The translations under genes and the position numbers were made by a program. This document shows, in pieces, positions 46,589-53,138 of a stretch of 53,138 nucleotides of DNA (position 1 is the first letter of the stretch; each line of letters opens with the position of its first letter). Under the pieces are notes generated by a model, which was not told where the DNA came from, made no database searches, and saw only the letters and a program-made list of their open reading frames with translations. The DNA is from Candidatus Poribacteria bacterium (GTDB lineage Bacteria > Abyssobacteria > SURF-5), in the NCBI GenBank assembly GCA_016215705.1, contig JACRIR010000161.1, positions 1 through 53,138 of the forward strand, given 5' to 3'.

Positions 46589-46873
46589 ATTAGAGAGTGC
46601 TGCGCAGCAAAGTTTATCGTTGACTTGAGCCGAGGTTATGCCCTAATATGGAGTGCATTCAAGAGTTTGATCGTGGCGACTTTTTCCAATGATTGTGTAG
46701 GGAGCAGCGCTTTGAGAATATGAAGACATACCCACAGGAGTAGAATCGCGGGGTCGTGGGGTCTTGCGCCCCTGCATCATATGGCTGAATACTAACACGG
46801 GATTTGCCGCATGCAGTTTGTCGGGCTGGCAATCGCGCCGCAACTCAGGCAGTGTTACAAGGGGGCTAAGATA

Positions 46874-47404
46874 ATGATAACTCATTGCAACTCAATATCT
46901 TATGGAAGTTTAGCCTCTCCTCTTGGGACCATCTATGTCGCCCTCGACGGAGAGAAAGTAATCGCGCTAAGTTTCACTTCTGGCAACCAGGAACGTTTCT
47001 TGAGGGAATTGGGAGCGCGGACCTCTCAGTCTGTCCGCCATTCCGACGCGGCTGTCAGGCCGATTGTTACCGAGTTGCTCGAATACTTCAAGGGCAAGAG
47101 GAAGGAATTCAGCTTCAGTTGCGACTTGTCCGGACACACTGACTTCCAGCAGAGGGTCCTGAACGCGGCAGCGAGCATACCTTTCGGACAGACACGCACC
47201 TATCGCTGGCTGGCTGAGCGGGCCAAAAGCCCGGACGCTTTTCGCGCCGCGGGGCAAGTGATGGCCCACAATCCTGTTCCGATAATCATTCCCTGCCACA
47301 GGGTCATCGGCTCATCGGGAGGGCTCTGCGGATTTGCGGGAGGGTTGCGAGCGTTTGATCTCAAAAGGAAGCTCCTCGAAATCGAGGGTGTGAATCTATC
47401 CTGA
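46874..47404 (+). CDS. ogt: Methylated-DNA--protein-cysteine methyltransferase
   Basis: The protein has 176 residues from ATG 46874; an open frame upstream to 46811 lacks homology. It is a suicidal alkyltransferase that takes O6-alkyl groups from guanine onto a Cys. The C-terminal domain has the HTH FQQRVLNAAASIPFGQTRTY, the active motif VPIIIPCHRVIGSSGGL with the acceptor Cys, and GFAGGLRAFDLKRKLLEIEG. The N-terminal ~85 residues are the usual ribonuclease-H-like half (GSLASPLGTIYVALDGEKVI). No ada regulatory domain is present. It stands alone and may belong to any DNA-repair regulon. Confidence 0.93.
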   Translation: MITHCNSISYGSLASPLGTIYVALDGEKVIALSFTSGNQERFLRELGARTSQSVRHSDAAVRPIVTELLEYFKGKRKEFSFSCDLSGHTDFQQRVLNAAASIPFGQTRTYRWLAERAKSPDAFRAAGQVMAHNPVPIIIPCHRVIGSSGGLCGFAGGLRAFDLKRKLLEIEGVNLS

Positions 47405-47594
47405 AGCTTGAAAAACGGTGCTGCCCCGGCCGATATCCTTTGCAATTAGATTGGCGCCGGGTCTGCCCAAACCTGAAACGCTTTCTTGAGGGGGGAGAAG
47501 CAGTGCGCCCACTACGGTCATTGTGGACCAAATGCTTGTCGTTGCGAGTGGAGCGAAGCAATCTTTCTGTTTCTTTTGTTTTCTCCCCTTTCGC

Positions 47595-47705
47595 CTAGTA
47601 TCAAGTCAAGTTAATTTTGTTGGCATCTGTAGGGGCACGGCGCGCCGTGCCCCTACGAAGAACCAAGCGCCAATACCCGCAAATTTTGTATTGACAGCAC
47701 ACTAG
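47595..47705 (+). mobile_element. MITE-like element D, copy 3
   Basis: A terminal CTAGTATCAAGTCAA and a right end TTGACAGCACACTAG form imperfect inverted repeats of 15 bases. The centre is again GTAGGGGCACGGCGCGCCGT continuing into a complementary arm (47632-47659). It has no coding capacity. It lies between ogt and the TPR gene. The rest of 47405-47744 contains an E-type word (47540-47563) and no gene. Confidence 0.7.
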
Positions 47706-47744
47706 CTCCTTTTGCCTTTCGCCCTATTTAGGAGTCAGTCTCGA

Positions 47745-48692
47745 ATGGTCAAGCGAAGGCTTTACTACATTTCGTTTGGAGTCTTTCTCTTATTGGTGCT
47801 TGCCGCCGGCGCGGGAGGTCTTCTGCTCCCTAAAGGGAGGGCCTTCTATCACCTGGCGCTTGCCCAAAAGCTGCTGAAAGAGGGAAACACCAACGGAGCA
47901 ATCGAGCAAACAAAGAGAGCCGTCGAAATCCAGCCGGACAATATAGTCGCCGTCAGAGGACTGGCGCGGGCATATATTGCGGCAGGCAAACACGATGAGG
48001 CTGAGAAGGTGATCCAGAAACTGATTGCTCTCTCTCCGAACCTCGCTGAAGCATATCACGATCTGGGAATGGTAAGATTCCGGCGTGGCGATACGAAGGG
48101 CGCTCTCGAGGCAGTCCGGAAGTCGATCTCGCTTTCGCCGGAGCTTCCCGACAACTACTTCCTTCTGGGCGCCGTTTCTCTGCAGAACAAGGACATCCCT
48201 GCCGCCGAGGAGTATCTCTCGAAAGCTCTCAAGATGACTCCGCAGAATCCCAACGCGCTTTATCTGCTCGGCATGGTACACTTCGAGAAAAAGGACTACG
48301 ACGCCGCGATCGACACGCTCAAGAATATGACGCAACTGGCGCCGGACTTCGCTCCGGCCCATGCCCTGTTGGCGATGTGTTACTTCGAAAAGAAACTGTA
48401 CATTCATTCGTTGTCCGAACTGAATGCCGCAGTGGACCTGGACAAGTCGGACTACAATTCGATGTACAACATAGCCTGCATCTATTCGCTCCAAAAGAAG
48501 CCGACGCCCGCGCTTAAGTGGCTTGAGCGGGCAATTGACAACGGTTTTTCTGATTCCGTCCACATGAGCAAGGACAGCGATCTGGACAATATACGGGCTG
48601 AGCCGAAATTCGGTGAATTGGCCGAGAATGCTGCCTGGCAGGCATCGCTGAATAAGGAACCAGCCAAAGAACAGGCGCAAGGGGGCCGCTGA
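47745..48692 (+). CDS. Membrane-anchored TPR-repeat protein
   Basis: The protein has 315 residues from ATG 47745 behind AGGAG. One N-terminal membrane helix (about 8-28, YISFGVFLLLVLAAGAGGLL) anchors about seven tetratricopeptide repeats (from about residue 40, AFYHLALAQKLLKEGNTNGA; AYHDLGMVRFRRGDTKGALE; ALYLLGMVHFEKKDYDAAID). It ends with a short charged tail. TPR proteins mediate protein assembly. With a single anchor, it probably acts on the periplasmic or outer face of the membrane. The partner is unknown. Confidence 0.82.
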   Translation: MVKRRLYYISFGVFLLLVLAAGAGGLLLPKGRAFYHLALAQKLLKEGNTNGAIEQTKRAVEIQPDNIVAVRGLARAYIAAGKHDEAEKVIQKLIALSPNLAEAYHDLGMVRFRRGDTKGALEAVRKSISLSPELPDNYFLLGAVSLQNKDIPAAEEYLSKALKMTPQNPNALYLLGMVHFEKKDYDAAIDTLKNMTQLAPDFAPAHALLAMCYFEKKLYIHSLSELNAAVDLDKSDYNSMYNIACIYSLQKKPTPALKWLERAIDNGFSDSVHMSKDSDLDNIRAEPKFGELAENAAWQASLNKEPAKEQAQGGR

Positions 48693-48748
48693 ATGACCCC
48701 CGGGTTAGCGCATTTCGTAGCGGGGTTGAGCGATCGGCAGGTTCTGAA

Positions 48749-49645
48749 TTGGGAGACCTGGACAGCAAGAATGACAAATCGCAGGCAGTGAAGTGGGGGA
48801 GAGGCAGGTTTCTCTTTGCCATTTGCGCAACCGCGCTCCTCGTGGCAATCGCGCTGACGGGCAGAACCATGATTGACGATTTTATCGAGCGAAATTTCGT
48901 CTTCTATCCCGAGAGATCGCTTGCCTATTCTCCGCGTGAGTGGGGAATGGAATATCAGGACCTCTATTTCACCACGCCTGACGGGGTCAGATTGAATGCG
49001 TGGCTGATCAAGCCTTCTCGCGACGCGCCGATGGTGCTCTGGTACCACGGTAATGCGGGCAACATCGCGGACAGAGTGGAAAATGCCAGACTTCTCTACG
49101 ATAGGGGCCTTTCGATTTTTCTCCTCGAGTATCGCGGCTATGGGAAAAGCGAGGGAGCGCCGTCGGAAAAAGGGATATACATCGACGGTCAGGCGGCGTA
49201 TGACTACATTATCTCGCAGAAAATAACCGTTGCGGACCGGCTGATCATATTCGGACGCTCACTGGGGACCACGGTTGCGACACATGTTGCCTCCCGCAAT
49301 AAATCCGCCGGCGTGATTCTGGAATCGGCCATCACAAACATGGCTGACATGGCGCGAGTCCATTATCCCGTGATACCGGGCCTTGGAAACCTGAAACATA
49401 AATTCAGTTCGATTGACCGCATTGCGGCGATCAAGTCGCCGATCCTCTTCATACATGGCGATGACGATGAGATCGTGCCGTATGAGCTTGGACGCCAACT
49501 GTTCGAGGCAGCAACCGCCGACAAGGATTTCTACACGATCCGGGGTGCGCGCCACAACGACACATACGTCGTCGGCGGCAAGGAGTATTTCGATAGGTTT
49601 GAAAAGTTCGTCCGCGAAAAGACACGCACGATAAATGATGAATGA
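48749..49645 (+). CDS. Membrane-anchored alpha/beta hydrolase, BEM46-like
   Basis: The protein has 298 residues if it starts at TTG 48749; GTG 48788 is an alternative and neither has a strong ribosome site. One membrane helix (about 22-42, FLFAICATALLVAIALTGRT) is followed by an alpha/beta hydrolase domain. The domain has MVLWYHGNAGNIADRVENAR (oxyanion HGN), nucleophile Ser in LIIFGRSLGTTVATHVAS, Asp in LFIHGDDDEIVPYELG, and the catalytic His in RGARHNDTYVVGG. This pattern is that of BEM46-like serine hydrolases; the substrate is unknown. It follows the TPR gene by 56 bases. Confidence 0.82.
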   Translation: MGDLDSKNDKSQAVKWGRGRFLFAICATALLVAIALTGRTMIDDFIERNFVFYPERSLAYSPREWGMEYQDLYFTTPDGVRLNAWLIKPSRDAPMVLWYHGNAGNIADRVENARLLYDRGLSIFLLEYRGYGKSEGAPSEKGIYIDGQAAYDYIISQKITVADRLIIFGRSLGTTVATHVASRNKSAGVILESAITNMADMARVHYPVIPGLGNLKHKFSSIDRIAAIKSPILFIHGDDDEIVPYELGRQLFEAATADKDFYTIRGARHNDTYVVGGKEYFDRFEKFVREKTRTINDE

Positions 49646-49788
49646 TGAATGCAGAATGATGAAGCCGGATTTCCGCTTTCGCGGGAATGACACTCAGGAG
49701 TGTGTATTCGTGTAGTTCGTCCAATTCGTGCAATTCGTGATCCAAACTTCTCCTTTGGCTGCGGCTATGCCGCGATAGGGATTCCAGC

Positions 49789-50736
49789 ATGTTCTTCTGC
49801 GACGCGCACATAGACACTCTTTCAAAAATGCTGAAATTCGACTGGAAGTGTCTCGCCGACATACCCGGAGACTCTCAGGTCACTGCCGCTCAACTGCGCC
49901 GCAGCGTCGTCGGCGTGGCAGTCTTCGCAATCTTCACCGAGAAATACGATAAATCTCTCCCGCCCCTTCAAAGGACCCTCCGGATGATTGACTTGGCGCA
50001 TTTAATCACCCGCGAGAACGCGGACTGGCTCGAGTTGGCGGCTGATACCGCAGGAATCGAGAGGGCGCTCAAGAGGGAAAAGACCGCTCTCGTGCTCGCC
50101 ATCGAGAATGGAATCGCCATCGGCAATGACCTCGGCCTGTTGCGCAATTTCCATCGGCTCGGCGTTCGGTTGATGACCGTCACGTGGAGCCACCGCAACC
50201 AACTCGGCGACGGCGTCTTCAAATGGTCTTCGCGACGTGGCTTGACCGCTTTTGGGCGCGATACCATCCGCGAGATGGAGCGGCTGGGCATGATGATCGA
50301 CGTCTCACACATGAACGAGAGAACATTCTGGCAGACTATTGAGACTGCGAAAGGTCCGGTCGTGGCCACTCACTCGAATGCTCTCAGCATCTGCAAGAGT
50401 CCTCGCAACCTCAACGACGAGCAGATAAGGGCCATATCAAAGCGACAAGGCTTCATCGGACTCAATTTTTGCCCCGCTTTCCTGAATGATTCCGGCGAAG
50501 CCTCAATCGGTGACGTTGTGAAACATGCGTCTCATATCGCCGGAGTCGGCGGGATCGATGTGCTCGCAATCGGGTCCGACTTTGATGGGATAACGGATAC
50601 TCCTGCCGGATTAGAGCATATCGGCAAGATGGGCAGACTGGTTTCCGCATTCCGGAAGGCGCGATTCTCGGAGGACGAAATCAACGCTATTGCCCACCGC
50701 AATTTTCTGCGCGTCTTTCGCGAGGTATGCGGCTGA
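49789..50736 (+). CDS. Membrane-dipeptidase family (M19) peptidase
   Basis: The protein has 315 residues. M19 peptidases hydrolyse dipeptides and some D-amino acid or beta-lactam-like substrates with a binuclear zinc site. Ligands are visible in DAHIDT (5-10), Glu in LAIENGIAIG, His in MIDVSHMNERTFW and His in VVATHSNALSICKSPRN. The RNLNDEQIRAISKRQGFIGL and GSDFDGI blocks are typical. No signal peptide is present, so it is cytoplasmic. It follows a short gap with dispersed GTGCAATTCGTG-type words, and a B palindrome follows it. Confidence 0.92.
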   Translation: MFFCDAHIDTLSKMLKFDWKCLADIPGDSQVTAAQLRRSVVGVAVFAIFTEKYDKSLPPLQRTLRMIDLAHLITRENADWLELAADTAGIERALKREKTALVLAIENGIAIGNDLGLLRNFHRLGVRLMTVTWSHRNQLGDGVFKWSSRRGLTAFGRDTIREMERLGMMIDVSHMNERTFWQTIETAKGPVVATHSNALSICKSPRNLNDEQIRAISKRQGFIGLNFCPAFLNDSGEASIGDVVKHASHIAGVGGIDVLAIGSDFDGITDTPAGLEHIGKMGRLVSAFRKARFSEDEINAIAHRNFLRVFREVCG

Positions 50737-50752
50737 CCCTTTCACGGGCATT

Positions 50753-50797
50753 GCGAAAATCGGGGACACGATGCGGCATCGTGTCCCCGATTTTCGC
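50753..50797. repeat. Dispersed repeat B, copy 10 (perfect 21-bp stem)
   Basis: GCGAAAATCGGGGACACGAT G, loop CGG, and its exact complement give 21 pairs. The outer arm GCGAAAATC and the GACACGATG core are shared with copy 7 at 25664. It lies 16 bases after the dipeptidase gene and could serve as terminator, but lacks a T-run. An E-type word follows at 50838-50868. Confidence 0.85.
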
Positions 50798-50958
50798 CCA
50801 AATTCAGCTTTTGACCTTTGATTTTCGACTCCCAATGACCGTCATTCTGAGCGAAATGAAGAATCTTATCGCCCTCTCCCGCTCTTCTTCCTCAAGTCTT
50901 TTCTTTGATCCGCGACTCGCGACCTTTCGCCTTGCTCCTTTCCCCTTTCATTACAGGT

Positions 50959-51903
50959 CTACATCAAGCCTGCCAGCGCCCTCTCGTACTCGGCGTCCAG
51001 CTTCTTGAAAAGCTCGGCAACACTAGGAATCTCATGGACGAGCCCTGCCGACTGTCCGGCCTCGAGTACGCCCTCCTGGACGTCGCCCCTCACCATCCCC
51101 ATTTCGGCGCGATCATTCTCCTCGCCGATTATGCTCAGTAGCTCTTCCACGCTTGCGCCTTTGCGCTCGGCCTCGGCCATCCTGAGAGTGAACTCGTTTC
51201 TGAGGCTCCTGAGCATATTCATCTTGCGGCCCGTAATCAGTGTGCCGGTGTCCACGGCCTCGACCAGTTTCTGCTTGAAGTTTTCGTGCGCCGGACACTC
51301 GACGGTGGCCACGAAACGCGTGCCCATCTGCACGCCGTCCGCGCCGAGAGCAAGCGCAGCGAGAATTCCCCTGCCGTCGGCTATGCCGCCGGCGGCGGCA
51401 ACAGGGATGGTGACGGCATCGACCACCTGAGGCACGAGCGAGATTGTGCAGTTTTCGTCCATTCCGTTGTGTCCGCCTGCCTCGTAACCCTCGCATACAA
51501 TGGCGTGAAAGCCGGCTTCCTCCGCTTTCTTCGCGCCTTTCACCGAGGGAACCACATGAATGATGACGGTGTCGCTCCGCTTAAGGAGCGGCCCCGCTTT
51601 CATCGGGTTGCCGGCGGAAGTTGTGAAAATTCGCGCGCCCTCTTCGAGGCCGATGCGCGCGATGTCCTCGAAGTCGGGCCGCATCATCGGGATATTCAAG
51701 CCCCACGGTTTGCTCGTGCCCTCACGCACTTTCCGGATATTCTCGCGGATTTGGTCCCACATCATCGAGCCGCTCCCGATCTGTCCCAACCCGCCTGCGT
51801 TCGAGACAGCCGCCGCCAGCCTCCAATCCGAGACCCACACCATTCCGCCCTGAATTATCGGATACTCTATGCCCAAAAGCTGCGTCAATCTCGTCTTCTT
51901 CAT
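50959..51903 (-). CDS. Nitronate monooxygenase/FabK-like FMN enzyme
   Basis: The protein has 314 residues from ATG 51903 with GGAGGTGAC. The TIM barrel of the 2-nitropropane dioxygenase family is clear: LGIEYPIIQGGMVWVSDWRL, VVPSVKGAKKAEEAGFHAIV, EGYEAGGHNG (with the conserved His), VVDAVTIPVAAAGGIADGRG and ALALGADGVQMGTRFVATVE. Members oxidise nitronates or, as FabK, reduce enoyl-ACP. The EAGGH motif is shared, so activity cannot be chosen from sequence alone. With the acyl-CoA enzymes far upstream there is no operon link. It is a single gene. Confidence 0.9.
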   Translation of the reverse strand: MKKTRLTQLLGIEYPIIQGGMVWVSDWRLAAAVSNAGGLGQIGSGSMMWDQIRENIRKVREGTSKPWGLNIPMMRPDFEDIARIGLEEGARIFTTSAGNPMKAGPLLKRSDTVIIHVVPSVKGAKKAEEAGFHAIVCEGYEAGGHNGMDENCTISLVPQVVDAVTIPVAAAGGIADGRGILAALALGADGVQMGTRFVATVECPAHENFKQKLVEAVDTGTLITGRKMNMLRSLRNEFTLRMAEAERKGASVEELLSIIGEENDRAEMGMVRGDVQEGVLEAGQSAGLVHEIPSVAELFKKLDAEYERALAGLM

Positions 51904-51924
51904 GTCACCTCCGATATCAAACAC

Positions 51925-52504
51925 GTCACCCGTGCGCTATTTTGTCCGTCCCTATTTACCAAATATGCGGCCTAAAGTCAACTATTATTTGTCATTCCCG
52001 CAAAGCCTGTCCTCGACCTTGACCGGCCAGCGGGAATCCACGATGATTAGCGTATGAAACATGCGCAATTGTCTGTATTACTTAACTTCAAAATCGCGAA
52101 TGCTTGTCACTCTTGTCCAAGATAGCAGAATCAAATCATCGAAAAAGCCTGTCACCACTGAGTAACGCTGACATGCAAGAACCAGGAAACCTCTTTTTCA
52201 TAAACAGCAAAGAAGAAAAAGCTTGCACAAATCATTAACCGCAGAGTACGCCGAGTACGCTGAGAACATTGGCTTTCTACCGTTTTTCTCCGCGCCCCCT
52301 CCGCGCTCTCTGCACTACTCAACATCAGAATCGTGAATTCCTGTCTGGTCTGTCCCTATTTTCCCCACATAATGGAGGCCGTCTTGACCCCGGAGAGCAC
52401 GGGGAACACGGAGAAAAGAAGAAGAAAAAAAGGAAATTCACCACGAAGGCGCGAAGGCACAAAGAAAGAGAAGAAGCGGAGGTGACTCAAAATTGCTCGA
52501 GTAT
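51925..52504. other. Gene-free stretch with dispersed repeat words
   Basis: No supported gene is seen on either strand. Words of common dispersed types are present: AACCGCAGAGTACGCCGAGT, CACGGGGAACACGGAG and CACCACGAAGGCGCGAAGG. There is no clear terminator between the nitronate enzyme and relE, and the strand of these words is mixed. I assign no function. Confidence 0.5.
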
Positions 52505-52768
52505 CTACCGATAGACATCCTTGCGATGCCTTACTCGCATAATCTTGACAGACCTTTCTTTTTCCTGAATCTCATATGTTACGCGATAACTGCCGACCCT
52601 GATGCGCCAATCACATTTTGAGCCGGCAATTTTGCGACATCCCGCCGGTTTTGAATTGTTGGCCAAAGCCTGAATGCTGGAGATAACCCGATCGAAATCA
52701 TCTGGCGGTATCTTCTTTAGGTCTCTTTCCGCCGACCGTTCAAGGTAGACTTCATACACGCCGATCAT
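52505..52768 (-). CDS. relE: RelE/ParE-family toxin
   Basis: The protein has 87 residues. The RelE fold is apparent: YEVYLERSAERDLKKIPPDD, then ISSIQALANNSKPAGCRKIA, WRIRVGSYRVTYEIQEKERS and the closing VKIMRVRHRKDVYR. RelE toxins cut mRNA on the ribosome. The basic C-terminal Arg/His set used for catalysis is present. The start ATG at 52768 overlaps the antitoxin gene by 17 bases, typical for this operon type. Subfamily (RelE versus ParE-like gyrase inhibitors) is not certain. Confidence 0.9.
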   Translation of the reverse strand: MIGVYEVYLERSAERDLKKIPPDDFDRVISSIQALANNSKPAGCRKIAGSKCDWRIRVGSYRVTYEIQEKERSVKIMRVRHRKDVYR

Positions 52769-52958
52769 ACTCCTTGAGAAACTCTTCTATGCGTCTGAAC
52801 TTGAGCGGCTTTTTCCGTATTTCCTGAAGCATTTGCAGGTCTTCCGCGTCTTCCAGACGTTCCAGCATTTCCTGATACTCGTCAATACTCAATATGACGG
52901 CTGCAGGTTTGCCATTTCGCAAGATAATCTCAGGAGCTTTCTTGGCTTTGCTCTTCAT
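52752..52958 (-). CDS. relB: Phd/RelB-type antitoxin
   Basis: The protein has 68 residues with GGGAGGTG site upstream of ATG 52958. It matches the Phd/YefM-like antitoxin pattern: APEIILRNGKPAAVILSIDE, YQEMLERLEDAEDLQMLQEI, and an acidic C-terminus EFLKEYDRRV that wraps the toxin. The N-terminal part would bind DNA for autorepression. It overlaps relE by 17 bases. Together with the hicBA, abiE and higBA modules, this makes the fourth toxin-antitoxin set in the window. Confidence 0.88.
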   Translation of the reverse strand: MKSKAKKAPEIILRNGKPAAVILSIDEYQEMLERLEDAEDLQMLQEIRKKPLKFRRIEEFLKEYDRRV

Positions 52959-53032
52959 GCACTCACCTCCCGGAAGTCAGTTGAATCCGTAAGCCTTTCA
53001 GTGTGAACTCGAAAGCATGTGTTATCATCATC

Positions 53033-53061
53033 ATTCTAATCTGCGGCTAGTGCGCTGTCAA
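53033..53061 (-). promoter_or_regulatory. relBE promoter overlapping a D-like terminal repeat
   Basis: TTGACA (53056-53061) and TAGAAT (53033-53038) on the minus strand have a 17-base spacer. The -35 lies inside CTAGTGCGCTGTCAA (plus strand 53047-53061), which differs in one base from the CTAGTGTGCTGTCAA terminal repeat of element D copy 3. No D body is seen beside it. Confidence 0.65.
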
Positions 53062-53110
53062 ACCACGGTCCCCAAATGGATGAGGCGGCAGAAAAAGAAG
53101 AAGAGTCAAC

Positions 53111-53138
53111 TTATCCACGGATTGACGCGGATTAGCAC
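53111..53138 (+). repeat. Dispersed repeat cut by window end
   Basis: TTATCCACGGATTGACGCGG followed by ATTAGCAC is the inverted form, with four differences, of 2217-2244. It is a short dispersed word and is cut at the window end. Confidence 0.5.

Noticed and set aside
1-53138. tRNA or rRNA genes
   Set aside because: I looked for T-loop (GTTCRANYC) and rRNA motifs and saw no supported gene; a covariance-model scan would be decisive.

Overview
The window is bacterial chromosome of moderate to high GC from an organism I cannot place to phylum. An LPS-type family 9 glycosyltransferase, a putative lipoprotein, a phoH-pgpH-ybeY-CorC block, an L10 leader and several acyl-CoA enzymes fit a diderm. 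The rich sulfur-relay gene set and Rrf2 control suggest an anaerobe. Intergenic DNA is unusually full of short dispersed palindromic repeats, as in many uncultured-lineage genomes. I recognised no tRNA, rRNA, CRISPR array or intact transposase.

Layout. (1) 1-3860 is a toxin-antitoxin island: hicBA, an abiE module whose toxin is cut to a stub, and higBA. Each is followed or flanked by one same-orientation copy of an ~60-80 bp repeat (here called R). (2) 4355-8542 holds a secreted DUF2914 protein, two adjacent acyl-CoA dehydrogenases and a DRG-like TGS GTPase. (3) 8868-15642 is the centrepiece, a sulfur-trafficking locus under an Rrf2 regulator with a clear promoter and operator. It encodes a ThiS/CysO-like carrier, an E1-like activase, a CysM-like synthase, a JAMM (Mec+-like) peptidase, DsrE-DsrF-DsrH, TusA, a second E1-like activase and a PP-loop thiolation enzyme. 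(4) 15888-18063 has three paralogous XRE-cupin regulators. (5) 18798-33024 is a mixed region: a membrane protein, AMP nucleosidase, citrate synthase, a class III aminotransferase, threonine synthase, small envelope proteins, an alpha/beta hydrolase, a 7TM histidine kinase, CysK and a family 9 glycosyltransferase. (6) 33229-37459 is a second sulfur block on the minus strand: cysS, two cysteine desulfurases of different subfamilies and a Se/S-carrier-like protein. (7) 37837-39797 has rplJ-rplL with its own promoter and L10 leader, plus DUF502. (8) 39807-46508 is a long minus-strand operon of two CNNM/CorC proteins, ybeY, pgpH, phoH and a coiled-coil lipoprotein. (9) 46874-51903 holds ogt, a TPR protein, a second hydrolase, an M19 dipeptidase and a nitronate monooxygenase/FabK-like enzyme. 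(10) 52505-52958 is a relBE-type module.

How the genes work together. The cysteine desulfurases and Se/S carrier at 33-36 kb can release sulfur from cysteine. The 9-15.6 kb locus can pass it through persulfide carriers (TusA, DsrEFH) and a thiocarboxylate carrier to cysteine (CysM plus JAMM, as in mycobacterial CysO chemistry) and to tRNA or another thiolated product (PP-loop enzyme). CysK gives a second, sulfide-based route to cysteine. The link between these blocks is inference.

Repeats. At least seven families recur: R, A (about 170 bp double hairpin), B (GGGGACAC-core palindrome, ten copies), C, D (MITE-like with CTAGTGT ends), E and F. They sit at operon joints, and in several places have altered genes. 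A lies over the 3' end of the JAMM gene, D over the stop of a hydrolase, C and F form an in-frame insert in a glycosyltransferase, and one B copy lies inside an A copy.
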